Origin: Archangium minus
GTDB taxonomy: Bacteria > Myxococcota > Myxococcia > Myxococcales > Myxococcaceae
NCBI RefSeq assembly: GCF_044360475.1
Contig: NZ_CP043494.1
Coordinates: 4,340,001-4,404,000 of the forward strand
DNA: 64,000 nucleotides
Reading direction: 5' to 3'
The first letter of the stretch is position 1. Each line of letters opens with the position of its first letter. Positions 1 through 7,553 of the stretch are shown here, piece after piece. Under the pieces are notes generated by a model that was given only the letters and a program-made list of their open reading frames with translations, was not told the origin of the DNA and did no database searches. Both the position numbers and the translations under genes were made by a program.

Positions 1-99
1 TCGCTGGGTCCGGAGGCCCGGATCGGGCTGGTGTCCATGAGTGGCGCAGGGTTCACCGCACACTTCGACTACGTCCGTGTGCATGAGTTGAAGCAGTAG
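1..99 (+). CDS. C-terminal end of a secreted glycosidase-like protein (partial)
   Basis: Frame 1 is open from the window edge to the TAG at 97-99 and gives 32 residues. The string GLVSMSGAGFTAHFDYVRV resembles the end of the concanavalin-A-like beta-sandwich found at the C-terminus of family 43 glycoside hydrolases and DUF1349-type proteins, where a strand with an F-D-Y-V-R-V pattern closes the domain. The catalytic part lies outside the window, so the assignment is tentative. The context supports carbohydrate breakdown: a sugar ABC importer begins 100 bases downstream on the same strand and a decayed glycosidase-like gene lies beyond it. Confidence 0.45.
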   Translation, partial: SLGPEARIGLVSMSGAGFTAHFDYVRVHELKQ

Positions 100-200
100 G
101 TCGCTGTCTGGTCTGGGCAGTTCTCTGTTCGCAGTCATGCAGGGCTTACCGTTACTGAATCCGGCGTCTCGTGAGGGCCGCCGCTCGCTTGGAGAGACCC

Positions 201-1181
201 ATGAGGTGGATGATCCCATTCGTGCTGCTCGCTTTCATCGGCTGTAAGCAGCAGTCCTCGGAGAAGCCGCAGCAGGCTGGTGAGACGGCCGGCGCACCTG
301 CTGCGGCCAAGAAGCTCGTCATCGGTTTCTCTCAGGTGGGTGCCGAGAGCGCCTGGCGTACCGCGGAGACCAAGTCCATCCGGGGTGAGGCCGAGAAGCG
401 TGGCATTGACCTGAAGTTCGCGGATGCGCAGGGCAAGCAGGCCAACCAGATCAACGCGCTCAGCTCCTTCATTGCGCAGAAGGTGGATGCCATCGTGCTC
501 GCCCCGGTTGTCGAGACCGGGTGGGAGAACGTCCTGATGCAGGCCAAGGAGGCCAACATCCCGGTCATCCTCGTGGACCGCGGCATCAAGGTGAGCGACG
601 AGAGCCTCTACACCACGCTGATCGCCAGCGACTTCGTGGAGGAGGGGAGGATGGCGGCCGAGTGGCTCGCGAAGAAGATGAACGGCAAGGCCAACATCTA
701 CGAGCTGCAGGGCACCACCGGCGCCGCCCCGGCCATTGATCGCAAGAAGGGCTTTGAGGAGGTGCTCGCGAAGAACCCCGGCATGACCATCGTCAAGAGC
801 CAGAGCGCCGACTTCACCCGCGCCAAGGGCAAGGAGGTCATGGAGGCGTTCATCAAGTCGGACCGCGAGAAGATCCAGGCCGTCTATGCCCACAACGATG
901 ACATGGCGCTCGGCGCCATCCAGGCGCTCGAGGAGGCCGGCATGAACCCGGGCAAGGACGTCATCCTCATCTCGGTGGACGGGGTGAAGGGCGCCTTCGA
1001 GGCGATGGTCGCGGGCAAGCTCAACGCCACCGTCGAGTGCAACCCGCTGATGGGTCCCACCGTGTTCGACACCATCGCGAAGATCCGGGCGGGTGAGAAG
1101 GTTCCGAAGTTCATCCAGAGCAAGGACCAGCTCTTCGAGCAGTCCACCGCGGCCCAGGTGATCAGCACCCGTGAGTACTGA
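201..1181 (+). CDS. ytfQ: Sugar ABC transporter substrate-binding lipoprotein (YtfQ-like)
   Basis: Periplasmic-binding protein of the type I (LacI-like) fold, closest by eye to the galactofuranose-binding protein YtfQ. The ATG at 201 is preferred over the upstream in-frame start because GGAGAG lies at 191-196 and translation from 201 begins directly with a lipoprotein signal ending in the lipobox AFIGC. The mature part begins with a short charged/Ala-rich linker and continues with KKLVIGFSQVGAESAWR, the usual first strand and ligand loop. Later hallmarks are the DRGI strand, the SDFVEEGR loop and the AHNDDMALGAIQAL segment. The stop codon overlaps the GTG start of the ATPase gene by 11 bases, so the four transporter genes are one operon. 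The true sugar is not fixed by the sequence. Confidence 0.88.
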   Translation: MRWMIPFVLLAFIGCKQQSSEKPQQAGETAGAPAAAKKLVIGFSQVGAESAWRTAETKSIRGEAEKRGIDLKFADAQGKQANQINALSSFIAQKVDAIVLAPVVETGWENVLMQAKEANIPVILVDRGIKVSDESLYTTLIASDFVEEGRMAAEWLAKKMNGKANIYELQGTTGAAPAIDRKKGFEEVLAKNPGMTIVKSQSADFTRAKGKEVMEAFIKSDREKIQAVYAHNDDMALGAIQALEEAGMNPGKDVILISVDGVKGAFEAMVAGKLNATVECNPLMGPTVFDTIAKIRAGEKVPKFIQSKDQLFEQSTAAQVISTREY

Positions 1182-2649
1182 GCCGATCCTCGTCGCACGA
1201 GGAGTCGAGAAGCGTTTCCCCGGGGTCCACGCGCTGCGTGGCGTGGACCTCGAGGTGCGGGCGGGTGAAGTGCATGCGCTGATGGGGCAGAACGGCGCAG
1301 GTAAGTCGACGCTCATCAAGATCCTGACCGGGGTCTACCCGCGCGACGGTGGAACGCTGTCCTTCGAGGGGCGTGATTTTCGTCCCACCTCACCGGGAGA
1401 TGCCCAGCGCAAGGGCATCAGCACCATCTACCAGGAAGTGAACCTCATCCCGACCCTGACGGTCGCGGAGAACCTGTTCCTGGGTCGTGCGCCCCGGCGT
1501 TGGTTTGGTGTCGACTGGCGCGCCATGCGTCGCAAGGCAGAGGAGCTGCTCGCCACCTTTGATCTGCGGATCAACGTCGATCAGCAGCTCGGCACCATGT
1601 CGACCGCGGTCCAGCAGCTCGTCGCGATCGCCCGCGCCGTCCAGACGGACGCACGGGTCATCATCATGGATGAGCCGACCTCGAGTCTGGACAGCCATGA
1701 GACGGAGCTGCTGCTCGGCATCATCGGGCGGCTGAAGGCGCGAGGCATCGGCATCCTCTTCGTCACCCACTTCCTGGATCAGGTCTACCAGGTCAGCGAC
1801 CGCATCACGGTCCTGCGCAACGGCACATTTGTCGGGACGTACGAGGCCTCGCAGCTTCCTCGCCTCGAGCTCGTCTCTCACATGCTGGGCAAGGTTCCCG
1901 AGGAGCCCGCGCTCCACGAGCGGACAGAGAACACGAGGCCCGCGGTCGTCACCGCCCAGGGCCTGACGCGCAAGGGAATCGCTCCGTTCGATCTGACGCT
2001 GCACGAGGGCGAGGTGGTGGGGTTCGCGGGGCTCCTCGGCTCCGGACGCACGGAGGCCGCCCGTCTGCTCTTCGGTGCGGATCGCGCGCGCAGCGGCACG
2101 GTCAATGGCGCGGCTCCGAAGAGTCCCCGACATGCAATCGAACAAGGCTTGGCATTCTGCCCCGAGGATCGGAAGGCGGAGGGCATCATCCCTGACCTGT
2201 CGGTCCGCGAGAACATCGCGCTCGTTGTCCAGCGCAAGCTGGGCTTCACCCTCTCCCGGGCCCAGCAGGAGCGGATCGCCCAGGAGTTCGTGACGAAGCT
2301 CGGCATCAAGACGCCCTCGGTCGAGCAACCCGTCCGGCTGCTCAGCGGAGGGAATCAGCAGAAGGTCATCCTCGCCCGGTGGCTTGCCTACGATCCGCGC
2401 GTCCTCATCCTCGATGAGCCGACCCGCGGTATCGATATCGGCGCGAAGGGTGAGATCGAGCGCCTCATCCACGAGCTGTCGCAGCGAGGGCTCTCAGTCC
2501 TCTTCATCTCGGCGGCGCTGGAGGAAGTGCTGCGGCTGTCCCATCGCATCGCCGTCTTCCGTGACCGGAAGAAGGTGGGCGAGCTCACCAGTGCGGGGCT
2601 TCCGGATGTCATGAAGCTGATCGCCGGCGAGGAGCACCATGAGTCCTAG
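1171..2649 (+). CDS. ytfR: Sugar ABC transporter ATPase, two ABC domains (YtfR-like)
   Basis: Tandem ATPase of the carbohydrate-uptake CUT2 family that powers import through the two permeases encoded next. The first ABC domain has a Walker A at about residues 39-47 (GQNGAGKST) and a Walker B ending IIMDEPTSSLD. Its LSGGQ-type signature is degenerate (GTMSTAVQQLVAIARA), as usual for the first half of CUT2 ATPases. The second half has a weak Walker A (GLLGSGRTE), a clear LLSGGNQQKVILARWL signature and ILDEPTRGID. This asymmetry fits the family. The GTG start overlaps ytfQ, and the stop lies inside the next gene, whose ATG is at 2639. The length of 492 residues is normal. Confidence 0.9.
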   Translation: MSTEPILVARGVEKRFPGVHALRGVDLEVRAGEVHALMGQNGAGKSTLIKILTGVYPRDGGTLSFEGRDFRPTSPGDAQRKGISTIYQEVNLIPTLTVAENLFLGRAPRRWFGVDWRAMRRKAEELLATFDLRINVDQQLGTMSTAVQQLVAIARAVQTDARVIIMDEPTSSLDSHETELLLGIIGRLKARGIGILFVTHFLDQVYQVSDRITVLRNGTFVGTYEASQLPRLELVSHMLGKVPEEPALHERTENTRPAVVTAQGLTRKGIAPFDLTLHEGEVVGFAGLLGSGRTEAARLLFGADRARSGTVNGAAPKSPRHAIEQGLAFCPEDRKAEGIIPDLSVRENIALVVQRKLGFTLSRAQQERIAQEFVTKLGIKTPSVEQPVRLLSGGNQQKVILARWLAYDPRVLILDEPTRGIDIGAKGEIERLIHELSQRGLSVLFISAALEEVLRLSHRIAVFRDRKKVGELTSAGLPDVMKLIAGEEHHES

Positions 2650-3619
2650 GAATTTCTGGCCCCTGGTGGCGCTGGTGGCGCTGCTGGTCTTCAACCTCAT
2701 CTTCACCACGGGCTTTGCCCGACTTGAGTTCCGAGACGGACGACTCTTCGGTGCCCTCGTCGACATCTTCCAGAACGGTGCACCCGTCATGCTCCTCGCG
2801 GTGGGCATGACATTGGTGATCGCGCTGGGGGGAATTGATCTGTCGGTCGGCTCGGTGATGGCGCTCGCGGGAGCAGTCGCGGCGCTCCTGATGACGGAGC
2901 AGGGGCTGTCCGTGCCTGTGTCGGTCGCGGCTGCACTGGGCACGGCCCTGGTCGTCGGAGCCCTCAACGGAGCGCTCGTCACCTACGGGAGCGTCCAACC
3001 CATCATTGTGACGCTGGTGACGCTGGTGATGGGCCGGGGGGTGGCGCAGGCGCTGACCCAGGACCAGAAGGTCCGCTTCGAGAATCCTTCCTTCGAGTTC
3101 ATCGGCAACGGCACCGTGGTGGGACTTCCGGTCCCGGTCCTTATCGTCGCGGTTGTGTTCGTTCTCGTTGCCCTGCTGCTCCGGAAGACCGCGACGGGCC
3201 TTTACATCGAGGCCACAGGTGGCAACCCGCAGGCTGCCCGGCTCTGCGGCCTCCGAGTCCACACCATTCAGATGACGGCTTACATGGCCAGCGGCCTGTG
3301 CGCGGGCCTCGCGGGGCTCATTGCCGCGGCCGACATCAAGGAGGCTGACGTCGCCAACAGTGGGCTCTACCTCGAACTGGACGCCATCCTGGCGGTGGTT
3401 CTGGGCGGGACCAGCTTGACCGGTGGGCGTGCCAACCTTGTCGGCTCGATCATCGGTGCCACCTTCATTCAGACACTCACCATCATGCTCCAGATGAGAG
3501 GGGTCATCACGGAGCATACGCTCATCATCAAGGCGATCGTGGCGTTGGGGGTCTGCTTCATGCAGACGGCGGCGTTCGAGCGTCTGGTCCGGCGACTCCG
3601 CCCGGTGGAGGGTGCGTGA
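2639..3619 (+). CDS. ytfT: Sugar ABC transporter permease (YtfT-like)
   Basis: Inner-membrane permease of the RbsC/YtfT (BPD_transp_2) family, 326 residues with about eight to ten hydrophobic segments. The conserved GMTLVIALGGIDLSVGSVMAL block near residues 60-80 is the family hallmark, and ILAVVLGGTSLTGGRANLVGSIIGA near residue 250 is the second conserved loop, which probably contacts the ATPase. The ATG at 2639 overlaps the end of the ATPase gene, and the TGA overlaps the GTG of the next permease by four bases, so translational coupling is likely. It probably pairs with the second permease as a heterodimer. Confidence 0.9.
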   Translation: MSPRNFWPLVALVALLVFNLIFTTGFARLEFRDGRLFGALVDIFQNGAPVMLLAVGMTLVIALGGIDLSVGSVMALAGAVAALLMTEQGLSVPVSVAAALGTALVVGALNGALVTYGSVQPIIVTLVTLVMGRGVAQALTQDQKVRFENPSFEFIGNGTVVGLPVPVLIVAVVFVLVALLLRKTATGLYIEATGGNPQAARLCGLRVHTIQMTAYMASGLCAGLAGLIAAADIKEADVANSGLYLELDAILAVVLGGTSLTGGRANLVGSIIGATFIQTLTIMLQMRGVITEHTLIIKAIVALGVCFMQTAAFERLVRRLRPVEGA

Positions 3620-4578
3620 ACTTCCTGCGTAAACACGTCACGGTCCTGGCGGGGGTCTTCGCCTACGTGGTGCTCTACCTCGCCGCGTCGGTGCGGTACG
3701 ACGGCTTCTTCTCCCTTCCGATCTTCATCAACTTCCTCTCCAACAACGCGGTGCTCGGCATCGTCGCGGTTGGCATGACGTTCGTCATTCTCTCCGGCGG
3801 CATTGATCTCTCCGTCGGAGCCGTCATGTCCTTCTCCAGCGTGCTCATTGGTGTCCTTGTGATGGACCACCACTGGCATGTCCTCGCCGCGATTGGGATG
3901 TCGCTCGCGTGCGGAACCGCCCTGGGGGCCTTGCTCGGCACGCTCATCCACACGACGGGTATCAAGCCCTTCATCGTCACGCTCGCCGGGATGTTCTTCG
4001 TGCGCGGGCTCGCGTTCATCATCCACCTCGAATCCATTGCCATCGTGGATCCGCGCCATACGGCTATCGCGACCACGCGGATCGGCTCGCTGCCCCTGAC
4101 CGCGGTCTTGTTCTTGGCGTTCGTCGCCGTCGGTTGGTACGTCGCGGTGTTCACGCCTTTCGGTCGGAACATCTATGCACTCGGGGGCGGCGAAGAGGCT
4201 GCGCTCCTGATGGGCTTGCCCGTCAAGCGTACGAAGGTTGCCGTCTACGCGGTGAGTGGCTTCTGCGCCTCCTTCGCCGGCGCCGTGCTCACCTTCTATC
4301 TTTCCAGCGGCAGCCACCTGGAAGGCGTTGGGATGGAGCTCGATGCGATCGCGACCGTGGTGATTGGCGGGACCCTGCTCGCCGGTGGGGTGGGCTCGGT
4401 GTTCGGCACGCTCATTGGGGTCCTCATGCTCGGCCTCATTCTCACGTCGATCACAACGTATGAGGGCATGCTGAGCTCGGGCCTGACGCGTGTCGCCATT
4501 GGCGCGCTCCTGCTCGGGTTCGTGTTGCTGCAGAAGCTGCTGACGCGGCGGATTGTCGGGGTAGGGCGGGCCACGTAA
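3616..4578 (+). CDS. yjfF: Sugar ABC transporter permease (YjfF-like)
   Basis: Second permease of the importer, 320 residues. It shares the family core (GMTFVILSGGIDLSVGAVMSF and IATVVIGGTLLAGGVGSVFGT) but otherwise differs from the first permease, as YjfF differs from YtfT. The start is GTG at 3616 inside a GTGA overlap with the preceding stop. Order (binding protein, ATPase, permease, permease) and spacing match the E. coli ytfQRT-yjfF operon, which imports galactofuranose. A toxin-like gene begins 15 bases after the stop and may share the transcript. Confidence 0.9.
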   Translation: MNFLRKHVTVLAGVFAYVVLYLAASVRYDGFFSLPIFINFLSNNAVLGIVAVGMTFVILSGGIDLSVGAVMSFSSVLIGVLVMDHHWHVLAAIGMSLACGTALGALLGTLIHTTGIKPFIVTLAGMFFVRGLAFIIHLESIAIVDPRHTAIATTRIGSLPLTAVLFLAFVAVGWYVAVFTPFGRNIYALGGGEEAALLMGLPVKRTKVAVYAVSGFCASFAGAVLTFYLSSGSHLEGVGMELDAIATVVIGGTLLAGGVGSVFGTLIGVLMLGLILTSITTYEGMLSSGLTRVAIGALLLGFVLLQKLLTRRIVGVGRAT

Positions 4579-4592
4579 CGTGTGAGCGTAAC

Positions 4593-4988
4593 ATGGAGAC
4601 GAACACAGGAGAATCCACGGGTCCACGTCCAGAGCGGATCAACCGCGGTGACGTGTTCTGGATCGCGCCAGATGACTCGCGAGGGCCTGCCCCGAGCTAC
4701 TCCCATCCCCACGTGGTGGTTCAGGACGACGTCTTCAACCACTCGCGCATCACGACTGTGGTCGTGTGCGCATTGACGTCGAACTTGCACCGGGCGAGCG
4801 AGCCGGGGAACGTCCTGCTCGAGGTGGGCGAGGGGAACCTTCCCAAGCAGAGCGTTGTGGTCGTGTCGCAGATCTCTTCGGTGGAGAAGGCCCGCCTGGG
4901 AGAACGCATCGGGTCGCTGTCCGACGCGCGGGTGGAGCAGATTCTGGCCGGCCTGCGATTCCAGCAGGCGTCGTTCTTCAGGCGGTAG
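4593..4988 (+). CDS. MazF/PemK-family toxin-like protein
   Basis: 131-residue protein with the compact PemK/MazF fold. RGDVFWIAP near the N-terminus forms the first strand, CALTSNLHRA corresponds to the conserved T-S-N-x-x-R strand, and GNVLLEVGEGNLPKQSVVVVSQI is the usual G-x-x-K-x-S-V-V-x-x-x-Q-I signature of mRNA-cleaving toxins. About 20 residues at the N-terminus (Glu/Thr/Pro/Arg) precede the fold. No antitoxin-like small ORF is visible in the 15 bases upstream or in the 141 bases downstream, which makes it a solitary toxin or a member recruited to another role. It may be cotranscribed with the transporter. Confidence 0.8.
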   Translation: METNTGESTGPRPERINRGDVFWIAPDDSRGPAPSYSHPHVVVQDDVFNHSRITTVVVCALTSNLHRASEPGNVLLEVGEGNLPKQSVVVVSQISSVEKARLGERIGSLSDARVEQILAGLRFQQASFFRR

Positions 4989-5001
4989 TGGTGCGCATGC
5001 T

Positions 5002-5022
5002 CCCTCTCCCTCTGGGAGAGGG
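5002..5022. repeat. Palindromic repeat, copy A (CCCTCTCCC/GGGAGAGGG family)
   Basis: Perfect 9-bp inverted repeat, CCCTCTCCC (5002-5010) and GGGAGAGGG (5014-5022), with a TCT loop. The same arms recur at 9299-9319, 9413-9433 and, imperfectly, 59861-59881, always between genes. This copy lies just after the MazF-like gene and could also terminate its transcript, though no T-run follows. Confidence 0.75.
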
Positions 5023-5129
5023 GACATCCACGGGCCCTCGGACTGTGTCTCAATTAATTCAGGAAATCCTGGAGTTCTCGTTAAGCGGGCATTAAGAGCG
5101 GGTCCTCACGCCTTTCGAGGAAACGCTCG

Positions 5130-5865
5130 ATGCGAAAGACCCCCCTTCTTCTCTTGTCGTTGTCTCTCCTGTCGGCCTGTGCCGGCGAACAGGAGACGGT
5201 GGACGAAGTCACCCCACGCGAGGCGGCGCTCGCCACGCCTCTGCCCAAGCTTCGTGTGAGCAGCAATTCCCGCTACCTCGTCAAAGAGGACGGCTCACCG
5301 TTCTTCTATTTGGGAGATACGGCATGGGAGCTCTTCCATCGGCTGAACCGCTCCGAGGCCGTGACTCTCCGGTATCGAGGTCTATGGTGGCAGTGGCGGC
5401 GGTAGCAGCTTCGTCAGTGGCATCAACTTCAACGGGAGCGCTGTCACCATCGATGGGAACGCGTGGCAGTCCTACTCCACCGCCCTCGCCAATGGCCTCA
5501 GCGTGAACTCACCCAGCCTGACGACCACCACGGTGACGCCGAGCCCCGCGACGGACAGCGGCACGAGCGCCATGCTGAACTCCGCCATCTGGAAGATGGG
5601 TGCGGATCTCCTGGTGAGCCAGTCGATCGCGAATGGCAATTACAGCGTGTACCTCTGGGTCATGGAGAACTATCAGTCCAACTTCCGCTCTTTCAAAATC
5701 CGCCTGGAGGGTACCGAGGTTGAGAGCGCCGCGGGCAACCTGCCGCTCGGCGGTTGGAAGAAGTACGGCCCCTATCCCGTGGCGGTCAGCGATGGTGCGC
5801 TGAACGTGGACCTCGTCCGCGTGAACGGGGACGTGCACCTGATGGGGATGGCCCTCTTCAAGTAG
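5130..5865 (+). pseudogene. Decayed GH140/DUF4038-like secreted glycosidase with internal deletion
   Basis: The 5' part (ATG at 5130) encodes a lipoprotein signal ending LLSACAG and then LRVSSNSRYLVKEDGSPFFYLGDTAWELFHRLNRSEA, which matches the start of the DUF4038/apiosidase-like barrel of GH140. After about residue 75 the frame runs into a stop at 5403-5405. A second frame, open through 5380-5865, continues GIEVYGGSGGGSSFVSGINFNG and ends in a malectin-like carbohydrate-binding module (WQSYS near its start, MGMALFK at its end). The catalytic barrel of roughly 350-400 residues expected between the two parts is missing, and the halves are in different frames. A deletion joining positions near 5355-5380 explains both facts. 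The stop overlaps the stop of the convergent yjjX gene. Confidence 0.75.
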
Positions 5866-6412
5866 CGGAGGGCAGGGGAGGGGCCGCTGGCGCCGGGTAG
5901 AGGTCCGGGTGCAGGAAGGGCATCAGCGCACAGGCCAGCGGGCCCTGCCACATCTCGGCGCGGGTGAAGAGGCCGTTGGTCAGGATGCCCACCGCCCCCA
6001 GCTTCTTCTTGCTCTCGGTGCGGCCGGTGATGTGGTCCATGACGGGACCCAACTCTTCGCCCGCCAGCACCCGAGCGACCACCGTTGGCGGCAGGGGGAA
6101 GCGAACTCCCCAGGTGAGGTTCTCCCTGCCCCCGGCCTCCACCACTGCCACGCAGTTGATGAGGCTCCCGTCCGGGTCCACGCCTCCTTCGAGCCCCATT
6201 CCCATCCGCGCGCCCTCGACAGCCGCCAGGGCCGCCCGCGCCCGGTTTCTCGCTCCCGTCGAGGTCTGGTTGGGCCCAATGGGCTGCTCGGGCACTCCGC
6301 TGGGCACGTCGATGGGAACCACCGTACAGCCTGGGTAGGCGCGTTCGCAGATGGCTTTCACGGCCGTTGTCTTGGCCGGGTTTGTCGAGCCGACGGCGAT
6401 CACAAAGGACAT
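5858..6412 (-). CDS. yjjX: Inosine/xanthosine triphosphatase YjjX (DUF84)
   Basis: 184-residue nucleotide-pool cleaning enzyme that hydrolyses non-canonical purine triphosphates such as ITP and XTP, related to the ITPase/Maf fold. Visible marks are the N-terminal IAVGSTNPAKTTAV phosphate-binding segment, the block PIGPNQTSTGARNRA in which the arginines contact phosphate, GLEGGVD as the acidic metal site, and DHITGRTESKKKLGAVGILTNGLFTR near the C-terminus. The ATG at 6412 is the only sensible start. Length fits the family (about 170-185). Confidence 0.88.
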   Translation of the reverse strand: MSFVIAVGSTNPAKTTAVKAICERAYPGCTVVPIDVPSGVPEQPIGPNQTSTGARNRARAALAAVEGARMGMGLEGGVDPDGSLINCVAVVEAGGRENLTWGVRFPLPPTVVARVLAGEELGPVMDHITGRTESKKKLGAVGILTNGLFTRAEMWQGPLACALMPFLHPDLYPAPAAPPLPSAT

Positions 6413-6457
6413 GGTGTGCTCCAGGTGATGGAAGACGGGGATGGGGACGGGAGGCCG

Positions 6458-7477
6458 TCAACCGACGACGCCCCGGGGTTTAAGGGGGCGGTCCCTCGGG
6501 AGCATTCCTTCCTCCTGGAACCAGCGCAGTGCCTCGCGGATACCCAGGCGCACCGGTCTCGGGCGATAGCCCAGCTCCCTCATGGCCTTCGCCGACGAGT
6601 GGTAGGCCGGCAATGGCAGTGCCTGCAGGAACGCCGTGTTCACGTGCTCGAAGAGGTCCGGTGCCAGTCTCCCCACCGCGTCTCCAAACCTCCCCACTGC
6701 CTTCACCACCCCGTCCGGTAGCGGAATCCGCGGAGGCGGCACTCCCGCCTCCTCCGCGCAGATCGTCAGGAGCTCGCGGAAGGTGAGGTTCTCTCCCCCG
6801 AGGATGTAGCGCTCCCCCGGGCGGCCCTTCTCCATGATGAGTTGCAGCCCCCGCGCCACGTCCTGCGCGTTCACCACGTTGGTGCCACCGCTCGGGTACA
6901 CCACCACGAGGCCCTTCGCCACGAGGCGCAGCAGCTGCCCCGTGGACGGCCGCACGTCGTAGGGGCCCAGCACGAAGCCTGGATTACCCGCCAAGACCTC
7001 CAGGGTCGAGCCCGAGGCCTCCAGCGCCAGGCGCTCGGCCTCTCGCCTGGTGTCGGGGTGGGGGTTATCCCCCGCCTCGGTGTAGACGTCGTCCTCGGTC
7101 GCCGGCTCGGTCATCGTCCCGTGACCAACCGCCGCTATGCTCGACACCACCACGACCCGCCGCACACCGGCCCCGCGTGCCGCCTCTAGAACGTTTTGAG
7201 TCGCCTGGGCGTTGATGCGGGAGATGTCCTCCCGAGTCGAGGGAGCGAACCGGACGGTGCCCGCCACGTGGTAGACCCGCTCCACCCCTTTCATCGCCCC
7301 TCGAAGCGACCCGGCGTCCAGGACGTCGCCGAGTACCTCGTGGTAGCCCAGCCCGCGCAGCCCCCGGCGGTCGCTCCGCTCCCGGACGAGCAGCCGGGGT
7401 CGCTCCCCTTGCTGGCACAGCAGGTGGGCGAGGTTGGCCCCCACCAGTCCTGTTGCCCCCGTCAACAATGTCTTCAT
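6458..7477 (-). CDS. NAD(P)-dependent epimerase/dehydratase (extended SDR)
   Basis: 339-residue extended short-chain dehydrogenase/reductase. The Rossmann motif is TGATGLVGANLAHLL at the N-terminus, DVLDAGSLRGAMKGVERVYHVAG is the second cofactor strand, VVVSSIAAVGHG carries the catalytic Ser region, and GNPGFVLGPYD is the usual post-catalytic loop. The position of the YxxxK pair is less canonical: Y-T-E-A-G-D and then R-R-E-A-E-R-L. The overall pattern resembles dihydroflavonol-4-reductase-like and HpnA-like sugar-nucleotide or hopanoid-linked epimerases. GGGAG lies eight bases before the ATG. Substrate unknown. Confidence 0.82.
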   Translation of the reverse strand: MKTLLTGATGLVGANLAHLLCQQGERPRLLVRERSDRRGLRGLGYHEVLGDVLDAGSLRGAMKGVERVYHVAGTVRFAPSTREDISRINAQATQNVLEAARGAGVRRVVVVSSIAAVGHGTMTEPATEDDVYTEAGDNPHPDTRREAERLALEASGSTLEVLAGNPGFVLGPYDVRPSTGQLLRLVAKGLVVVYPSGGTNVVNAQDVARGLQLIMEKGRPGERYILGGENLTFRELLTICAEEAGVPPPRIPLPDGVVKAVGRFGDAVGRLAPDLFEHVNTAFLQALPLPAYHSSAKAMRELGYRPRPVRLGIREALRWFQEEGMLPRDRPLKPRGVVG

Positions 7478-7553
7478 CTGCTACTCCCTTCCGGGGAGGA
7501 TGCGCTATAGGTCGTGCCCTTAGAGGCGCCCCCCACGGGGCGTCAACCGCGAG

